A DNA stretch of 64,000 nucleotides, from assembly GCA_900088475.1 (NCBI GenBank), contig FLMG01004374.1, positions 70,809 through 134,808 of the forward strand. The letters are read 5' to 3'. Every line of letters begins with the position of its first letter. Within the stretch, counting starts at the first letter, position 1. The position numbers and the translations under genes are program-made. The DNA comes from Hyphochytrium catenoides (Eukaryota; Sar; Hyphochytriomycetes; Hyphochytriales; Hyphochytriaceae). The notes beneath the pieces are model-generated. The model was given only the letters and a program-made list of their open reading frames with translations, had not been told where the DNA came from and did not search any database. Positions 57,711 through 64,000 of the stretch are shown here, piece after piece.

Positions 57711-59380
57711 TCCTGACAGGGTCTGCTCGATTGGGGCGAGGGAGAAGAGATATAAGATACAGTGTAAGTAAGTGAGACATGCGTAAAGGGGTTGCAGAGC
57801 CTAACTCCGCAAACAGCCGAATCTGACCTCCATGAAGCTTCCTTCCGTCCATGAGCCATGTAAACTTTCTTCTATCAACCTTTTGACCCTCCAGACAAGT
57901 CGTTGGCGCCCCGGTCTGCACCAATCACCGTTATTAGCTTAAAGAACAAATGATGTTTTTATAAAGGCTATGTCAAGCGACCTCCCTCACCTTATCAGAG
58001 CGATGCGACTCGACTAACTCAAAGTTCTCTGATATTCCCTTGAGGAGATGCATCTGCACAGCTCGTACAGGAATCATCTGACCTCACCACCAGAATCAAG
58101 TTAGAGTAATCAAAAGCTCAAGGACATAGCTTAAGGCCAAATGACAGGACAAATGTATAGTTGCGTCGAACGGTAGCAACATGTGCTACGACGTACCTCC
58201 ACAATCTCAAGGCGAACGTCAGTGCACCTTATGTCACTAAGGCTGAAGAGAAGATGATCCCCTAGCACCTCAACGTCATCAAGACACTCAATCAGAGCCC
58301 CAATGAACTCTGCAAGACAGAAGGATAGCCGATAGGGGATAGTATTATCTACCATTCCTTGATTGGACTACATAATCTGAACGCATTGTAAATGCGATCA
58401 AAAAGTATTGCTCACCTATAAGAAAGCGGGCCAATCTACGAGAGGAGGCAGGAGCTTCTTCTTCGATACTATATGCTTTCGTTCCGTCGTCATGAGAGTG
58501 CCGCAGACCCAATAGATGATGCGGGCCCCGGCTATTTATAAACGCCATGCTGAGGCTGATAAACTGCAGACATATGTCTCGGCGACCGGTATCTTCAAGT
58601 AGCGAAGGCTATTTGAGTCATTCAAAAGGACAACAGACGGATGAATCATCAGGTGACAGCCAGCATGTGAGTGAAGGTGTTGCACAACGGACCACAGACC
58701 ATGAAAGTAGTGGTGTTGACTTGATCCAGAGTCCGCATGATAGTCGCCCGCTGATAGCCCATAAAAAATGCCTTCAGATGGAGCATGACATAGGTGATGT
58801 GCCTGCGGACAGACCACATGAAGAAGTGATACAGACAGTTAGGCAGCAAAGATGGACGACCTACCCAAGACTTTCACCAGGCCGCTTTACTGCAGCCTTA
58901 CGACAAGATGAGCATACAGTCGGTAGTCAGTGACGGGAAGAAATGTCCACAAAGTAAGCCATACAGGTCGCATTATCACCTGAAGGTTGTCGAGCACACT
59001 CGTCCAATTGGCACTGCTGTCAATGTAGGCCAGCATAGGACCCTCCTGCAGCGTCAGCTGGGCATAGTGGCTTACAGAGTCAATAAACCTGATGCTCTCT
59101 GACTCTGCTAACTTCTGAAGCAACCTCTCAAGTAGCTCTCTAAAGGAAAAGAGGGACCACATTAGGAACAATAGCGGTTTGAATTCAGAGTCCTTCTCCC
59201 TCACACAAACTGGACTCAAGTGTCATTCCGAGGAAGGGGTGGTATGTAAAGAGTGAAGGTCCGTACTCTGGAGGGAACTCTCGTCGAACTTTGTACGCTA
59301 TGCGGAGGTTCGCACCCAAGTCTTCCATTCGGTCATCCACAAGGTGCTCCAACATGTTAATGAAACCGGTCGCCTAAAGT
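57690..59380 (-). CDS. Unrecognised multi-exon helical protein
   Basis: Coding pieces on the minus strand with plausible splice sites, in order: GFINMLEHLVDDRMEDLGAN then LRIAYKVRREFPPEY (near 59290-59370; a candidate ATG is at 59355); LLERLLQKLAESESIRFIDS then VSHYAQLTLQEGPMLAYIDS (about 58980-59135); HITYVMLHLK (about 58800); DGTKAYSIEEEAPASSRRLA; EFIGALIECLDDVEVLGDHL then LFSLSDIRCTDVRLEIVE; MIPVRAVQMHLLKGISENFE (about 57990-58080); and GAPTTCLEGQKVDRRKFTWL near 57850-57920. The composition is that of a soluble alpha-helical protein. I do not recognise the family, and both ends of the gene are unresolved. The unrelated coiled-coil gene lies immediately upstream on the same strand. Confidence 0.45.
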
Positions 59381-59555
59381 TCAAAGAGCTTGTTAGTACC
59401 CAAAATCTCCCTCTTTCCTGGCTCCTGCTCTCATCTGTCTCTACTCGTACCTAACCTCCTAAACTATCTCCATTCCAACTATTTATGGGCAGACTTTCCC
59501 TCTCATTCCCTCCCGTATCTCTCTTTGCTTGCCCTCTCTTTCTTATCTCGTCTAC

Positions 59556-61334
59556 TCAAAAAAACGTTTTCCCAGGTTCGAAGTCTCCTACCAGCGCAGG
59601 TGGCATTGGCTTTGTCTTTACCAATGGCCGATGTCCGGTTCCTAGCACACGTATGAGCTGACGTGCATCTTGCCCAACCATAGTCCTGGCAGTAACCTTC
59701 CCCAACTCGATCCTGCCAAAAGCTGGGTCTTCTGCACCACAAATTTGTTGTTTATCCTTAGACAACCATGGCCTCTCAGCTTTCACACCATTCGCGGATG
59801 CCGAAGAAAGGTTAACGTTCTGGGCTCTGAGTTTTGCCTTTGCCTTCCTTAGTGGTTTTCGTGCCTTTGATGTACCCTTGTCTGCAGCAGTAGTGGCTTT
59901 CGAGACTCTTCGACGTACCGAAACTAGAGGCGAAAGAGAGCTCTTTCTTCGAGCTCGCAAGATGGGTGTTCCACTTCTAGGCGGTTGTTTGGTGGCCATT
60001 GCTACCCCTGCATCGCGGCCTCGGGTGGACGTCAAAGTACCATCATCCTCGGCAGCCCCTTTGGGTGTTGTTGCTGCTCCTGCAGGTGAAGAGGAACGCA
60101 ACCGACTGGCAATAGGTCTTTTATCTTTGAGTCTCTGCTTTCGCTCTGGGCCTCCAGTCTCTGATCTCTTATTTTCTGCAACCCCTACGCTTCTGTGTCT
60201 TTTCCCAGGGGGGCTTTTGGCATCAAGGGGCTTCTGACTTTGCCCATCGTCTTCTGGCGAGTTCGCAATGGGATCAGACGACTCCCTGGAGCGCTTTCTA
60301 GTAGAGGATCGAGCAGGCACCTTCCGCCTTGGACGCTGTCCCGGGTGACCTTGCGCGACGGGCACTCTCGTGGCTGCAGGATGTGGTGGCTGGGGAACCT
60401 CTGCAGTCTCTCGCTGAAGTGTATTAAGCCTTTCGTGGACTTTTTGCAGTGATGCTGACTGCTGATGCAGTAGTGCCTCCAGCCTTTCGATTGCCGTTGA
60501 ATTGGCTAATACGTTTATCTTGGCTTCCAGCTTCTTCATCTGCTGAGTCTGATCCTGAAGTAGAGCCTTAAACCCGTCAATTTTTGCTGTCAATATGTTG
60601 GGCAGTTGCATCAACGTGTCCCGCAATCCTTCCAGTTTGAGCTCTACCTCCAAGCAACGACAACTTCTATCGCCAGCTCGACCAGTTCCATCTGACGCAG
60701 GAGGGGGCGACTCGCTTGACGCTTCTGTGGCAGACGTAGTGTCTGCTGCGGTGGTCCTTGAACTCGCGGCCGAAAACGATGTCTCTGTCTCCTGATTCTG
60801 GAGGATCTTCGCTGCCTCTCCTACCACGGAGCGGTCCGAGGCCCCTCTTCGGGTGGTCTCCGTCCGCGGCCTAGTCCGAGATGCCTGACTCTGAAAGTTC
60901 CTATTAACCGCAGCCTTACCTTTGGCTAACACTGGCAATTGTTGCGCGAAATTTGCACTATTGCGTTGCGGATGCCTAGGTCGAATAGGATCCGCAGGTG
61001 GAGGACTTCCGGGCAGGGACTGAAAGTCATCACTGCTATCACTGTCTATGAAAATTACATCGTCTTCGCTTCTTGCAGCGACTTTGTCGGTAGACTTCAA
61101 GCTTGCTGGCTCTTGTTGGGGCCTTTCTTCAATACCGTCCTCAGCTGCGGCAGCATAACGGGCTGACTCCATCCTAAAGTTACTACCTTCTGTAGTTGGG
61201 GCCTCGTGGGGGGTCGATCCATGAGGCTTGCTAGTGCAGCCCGTAGATCGACGGCGGCGAAGGTTTCTGAGCTTCTCCGGAGAGCTGGGGATATCATCAT
61301 CAGTGCTGCTGGGAATGCCCTCTCGCTTGAACAT
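59556..61334 (-). CDS. Basic coiled-coil protein, probably nuclear, family unknown
   Basis: One long open exon of 592 codons from ATG 61334 (MFKREGIPSSTDDDIPSSPE) to TGA 59556-59558. The N-terminal third is acidic and Ser-rich (EDDVIFIDSDSSDDFQSLPG, a SUMO-interaction-like 'VIFIDSDSSDD' patch). A coiled coil follows at about residues 230-320 (LEVELKLEGLRDTLMQLPNI; LQDQTQQMKKLEAKINVLAN; LEALLHQQSASLQKVHERLN). The C-terminal half is strongly basic and disordered, with Lys/Arg clusters resembling bipartite nuclear-localisation signals (RPRRKVPARSSTRKRSRESS; KTPLRKAKAK-like runs). The 'IFIDSDSSDD' patch suggests SUMO binding (inference). No enzyme domain was found. An additional 5' non-coding or coding exon at 61400-61590 is possible. 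Confidence 0.6.
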   Translation of the reverse strand: MFKREGIPSSTDDDIPSSPEKLRNLRRRRSTGCTSKPHGSTPHEAPTTEGSNFRMESARYAAAAEDGIEERPQQEPASLKSTDKVAARSEDDVIFIDSDSSDDFQSLPGSPPPADPIRPRHPQRNSANFAQQLPVLAKGKAAVNRNFQSQASRTRPRTETTRRGASDRSVVGEAAKILQNQETETSFSAASSRTTAADTTSATEASSESPPPASDGTGRAGDRSCRCLEVELKLEGLRDTLMQLPNILTAKIDGFKALLQDQTQQMKKLEAKINVLANSTAIERLEALLHQQSASLQKVHERLNTLQRETAEVPQPPHPAATRVPVAQGHPGQRPRRKVPARSSTRKRSRESSDPIANSPEDDGQSQKPLDAKSPPGKRHRSVGVAENKRSETGGPERKQRLKDKRPIASRLRSSSPAGAATTPKGAAEDDGTLTSTRGRDAGVAMATKQPPRSGTPILRARRKSSLSPLVSVRRRVSKATTAADKGTSKARKPLRKAKAKLRAQNVNLSSASANGVKAERPWLSKDKQQICGAEDPAFGRIELGKVTARTMVGQDARQLIRVLGTGHRPLVKTKPMPPALVGDFEPGKTFF

Positions 61335-61866
61335 GGCCCCATAGCCGGCCTCCTTCAATCACACACCTTAGCTCTCTGGTATTGTATCAACTGCCAAAGT
61401 CAATCGAGGGTGACCAGCTGCGTCGTCGAGACCCCAGACTTCCGAAGGCCTAAAGTGTAGACAATTGGTTGGCCATCCTGAAGACAGACCGACACAAACA
61501 CTACAGAAATTGTTATGATGCAGATTTCCTCTTCAGATTTCGTTCTACACTCTTGTCTACACTTGAGAAAGAGAAGGCGCGAACAAGACAATGCACATTT
61601 TTAAGCCAGCCTTCAAGGTAACTAATAATCGATTATCATGCATCACTAATCATTGAGACTTGTCCCTATCATATCTCCATCTCCATCTGATATCTACAGA
61701 TGCCCATCTCCCGCATTGCCAAGAGGATGAGATGAACAGCAGGTACGCCATCCAAAGAAGGCGTCATGATTTGTAGTCAGTTATCCACTAAAAAGAGGGG
61801 TTGTGGGTGCTGAAGGTTCGGAGTATGACGTCTTCCATCACAGTCGCTCGTCTGCTTTGATCAGTC

Positions 61867-63062
61867 TTACATCTGCATAGCGTCAACCGTATGTGTAGCT
61901 TGATGGGGAACAAACTCCTCTGACACGTATAGTGTCGTACCAGTAGGAAGGTCCAATCCACGTGACCTCTGCACCTTCGATCGCCAGTCTGAGGTCAAAA
62001 CGAGTTAGCGGATAAAAACAAAACGTGGACTGACATTTGCCTAAAACGTACTCTGGACATCATTGGGCATCTCAATGTTTCTGTCATAAGAAACAGATTT
62101 GTCATCCCTGATTACACAGAGATCGACGTTACTGCCTGAGCCGAGATCGTTGAAGATTCCTGAGAGAATAGCCTCCTTCACAAGTTTTCGCGCCTCCTCT
62201 TCTGTCATGTCGTCTTTATATCCAGCCTCAAAGACAGCCATTGCTGCTAAGCTGCCCGAGCCCATCGTCACATAGGGGAGCTTGTCCGTACTTCCATGAG
62301 GATAGATGGTATAGAGGTGGGCACCCGTAGAGTCAACACCCCCAAGAACTAGGGCTGCAGAAACATATCCCTGGTAGTTGAAGAGGTACCGCTTAAGAAG
62401 CGTCATACTGGTCACCTGTGCGGGAATAGTATCTCAGACATCCAACGATCTCACCGTTCAAGTAGTGATAGCTCTTACCACCCTTGACTCCCTGCCGGTG
62501 TTGAGTCGAAGGAGCTCCAGTTGAGAAGATATCATGGCTAAGCGAGTGTGTGAGACGGCTGTAACCAAAACAGTGCTCATAGGAGGGTTCACCTGTGGTC
62601 ATCTCGGTATCCGCAGCTGTTCCTGCTCCACAGCAGTAGATGTTTGGAGCAATATAATGGATCTTTTCGCAGTTCTTATCTGCAACTGTAGTGTTGTTTG
62701 TGGCACGTGTGTCGGCTCCCAAGACGACGCCCCCCTATCTCAATCTTTTAAGGAGCGCCTCTCAGGACAAGTATAAATAGCAGCTCACCTTGAATACAAC
62801 GCCAACAATGGTAGTTCCAGTCTTTCTTGTCTTCGGCAGTTTGGCTTTGCCATCAACTCCTACCTGTGACGTTTTTCAGCTGTGGATGGCATCCATGGTT
62901 ATCTACTTTGAATGCAGTACTCACCGAGTTGACAATGAACTCGTTCCTTCTTGTGTTATCAAAGTTGAAGCCGCCAACAGGAGCACCATCCTTCCAGTTG
63001 AGATCGAGGTGTTCCGGTAACTGGTGCTTAACTTCTTGACCATTTGTTACAAACTCTGTCAT
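61867..63062 (-). CDS. PSMB7: 20S proteasome subunit beta-2 (PSMB7/PUP1)
   Basis: ATG 63062 ([20 protein letters not shown]); stop TAA 61867-61869; about six exons. Exon 1 contains [16 protein letters not shown], the conserved beta-2 propeptide motif. The next exon reads [20 protein letters not shown]: the mature N-terminal catalytic Thr follows KTG. Then [20 protein letters not shown] has the active-site Asp17 and Lys33 equivalents, followed by [94 protein letters not shown] and [18 protein letters not shown]. The last exon gives [19 protein letters not shown] and ends in [10 protein letters not shown]. Catalytically complete trypsin-like subunit of the core particle. Confidence 0.95.
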
Positions 63063-63374
63063 CTTTCCCTTTAGTATGCCTGGTCCCTACTTTCAAGGGC
63101 GGTTCTCCTGCAATATCTTCCTGAACACGACTTATGAACCTGTAATGAAGCTGCAGATCCAGATAGAGAGCTGGCGATGATGGCAATCTCTGAGAGCTCT
63201 GAATCGCGATGAATTCGAGCAGCATCCAAGCGACGGATATCTTCCGAAAGGTTTCACCAGTTGGAAACACTACGGAAAGGTTCAGCTATGATTCATCCAC
63301 GAAATCTTAATTCTTTCGCTCCTCTCGGAATCTTTCATGCTGTTCCAAGAGCCCAAACACTTGAGATTACAATG

Positions 63375-63505
63375 TACAGCATGTGTGCATCGTACATCGA
63401 GGTACAACGGTACAACCGATTACTGTACCGATTACAGTCGGTGTACATCGCACATTGAGGTACCACAAGTTACAGTCGGTGTACATCGTACAAGCTGTCA
63501 TGTCA
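63375..63505. repeat. 38-bp direct repeat / GTACATCG-rich patch
   Basis: TTACAGTCGGTGTACATCG occurs at about 63432 and again at about 63470 (period 38). A related sequence (CATCGTACATCGAGGTACAACGGTAC) precedes it, and ACATTGAGGTACCAC lies between the copies. It is located in the short divergent gap between PSMB7 (-) and the HAD gene (+). It may be a decayed microsatellite-like expansion or clustered regulatory sites. Confidence 0.7.
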
Positions 63506-63733
63506 TCTTTATAAGAGTGCCCAAGAAGCTCGGCAATGGCCCTCTTTGCGCTTGTGTTGGTCTCTTCAAGCTTGCACTCACAGCATCATCAGAAACATCA
63601 TGAGATGGCTATTATTACCTCTATCTATAATCTATAATAACTCGAGGGAATCACTGTCCCAGATGGGCACAGCGCATTGCTTCTCGTGGTGCCTGCGAAT
63701 ACTACCTCACGCAGTGGACCCCCGTCTTGACTT

Positions 63734-64000
63734 ATGACAAGAAGCATGGGTAGCTCTATGCATGAAGCTCGTCTTCCAAAGCCAGTCCTTCGCTCTTTGC
63801 CACAGCCTCGATGCGTCTTTTCTGACCTCGACGGCACTATTGTTCATTATGAGAAAGATAAGACTTTTCAGGTGCTCGACGTCCCGGAAGGAGCTGGACA
63901 GGTTGCAACTATAAGGCAGGTACCTCACAGACTTGAGAAACTAGGCTTCACAATGCATCGACCATACTCAAAGAGATTTATTTTGGAAGGTGCTTTAGAG
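63734..64000 (+). CDS. HAD-superfamily protein, 5' part (runs off the window)
   Basis: ATG 63734 (MTRSMGSSMHEARLPKPVL), then CVFSDLDGTIVHYEKDKTF with HAD motif I (DLDGT), then VLDVPEGAGQVATIR before a GTACCT donor at about 63921. A second exon may continue near the right edge. Only the first motif is visible, so the subclass cannot be set. A HAD phosphatase with a short N-terminal leader is the safest statement. It is divergent from PSMB7, with about 670 bp between starts. Confidence 0.65.
   Translation, partial: MTRSMGSSMHEARLPKPVLRSLPQPRCVFSDLDGTIVHYEKDKTFQVLDVPEGAGQVATIRQVPHRLEKLGFTMHRPYSKRFILEGALE

Noticed and set aside
1-64000. CRISPR arrays, tRNA or rRNA genes, transposase or reverse transcriptase genes, and bacterial promoters.
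   Set aside because: None was seen. The intron-rich structure and protein content are those of a eukaryotic nuclear genome.

Overview
This is intron-rich nuclear DNA from a eukaryotic protist, most likely a stramenopile (alga or relative). The main reasons are short GT-AG introns (about 60-250 bp), a HAD-phosphatase/imidazoleglycerol-phosphate dehydratase fusion of a type I recall from Phytophthora, divergent HSF-family genes, and a Tudor/SH3-like 'WPGINKHGG' module. The lineage call is an inference; no rRNA, tRNA or organellar genes were found. Coordinates given for spliced genes span first to last recognised coding base, introns included. Exon joins were worked out by hand for the BRO1, DUF501, HIG1, HSF, GDH and proteasome genes and are approximate for the others.

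Layout. 1-5.8 kb: 3' part of a VPS13-family lipid-transfer protein (+). 7.1-10.6 kb: BCAS3/ATG18g-like WD40 protein (+). 11.2-14.2 kb: BRO1-domain protein (-). These three membrane-trafficking genes are adjacent. 15.7-16.7 kb: DUF501 protein (-). 17.9-18.4 kb: HIG1-domain mitochondrial protein (-), head-to-head with a tiny single-pass membrane protein at 18.9-19.3 kb (+). The last codons of that small gene lie in the first unit of a 64-bp tandem repeat. 19.9-21.0 kb (-) and 25.6-26.6 kb (+): two divergent HSF-like paralogs separated by a 4.6-kb stretch without recognisable genes. 27.4-29.4 kb: HAD-IGPD histidine-biosynthesis fusion (+). 29.4-30.4 kb: unrecognised protein (-). 31.5-36.4 kb: ankyrin-RCC1 protein resembling IBtk (+). 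36.5-37.9 kb: membrane-anchored astacin (-). 39.0-47.4 kb: very large protein with a Tudor-like module, possibly MMS22/Mus7-related (+). 49.0-52.0 kb: WD40-TPR protein of WDTC1/DCAF type (+). 52.2-55.9 kb: mitochondrial glutamate-dehydrogenase homologue lacking key active-site residues (-). 57.7-59.4 kb: unrecognised protein (-). 59.6-61.3 kb: basic coiled-coil nuclear-type protein (-). 61.9-63.1 kb: proteasome subunit beta-2/PSMB7 (-). 63.7 kb to the end: 5' part of a HAD-family protein (+).

There is no operon logic. Two thematic neighbourhoods are visible: vesicle/lipid trafficking (VPS13, BCAS3, BRO1) and ubiquitin-proteasome or genome-stability proteins (IBtk-like, MMS22-like candidate, WDTC1-like, PSMB7). 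The most notable items are the inverted HSF pair with a shared, unnamed C-terminal motif and the GDH family member that looks like a pseudoenzyme.
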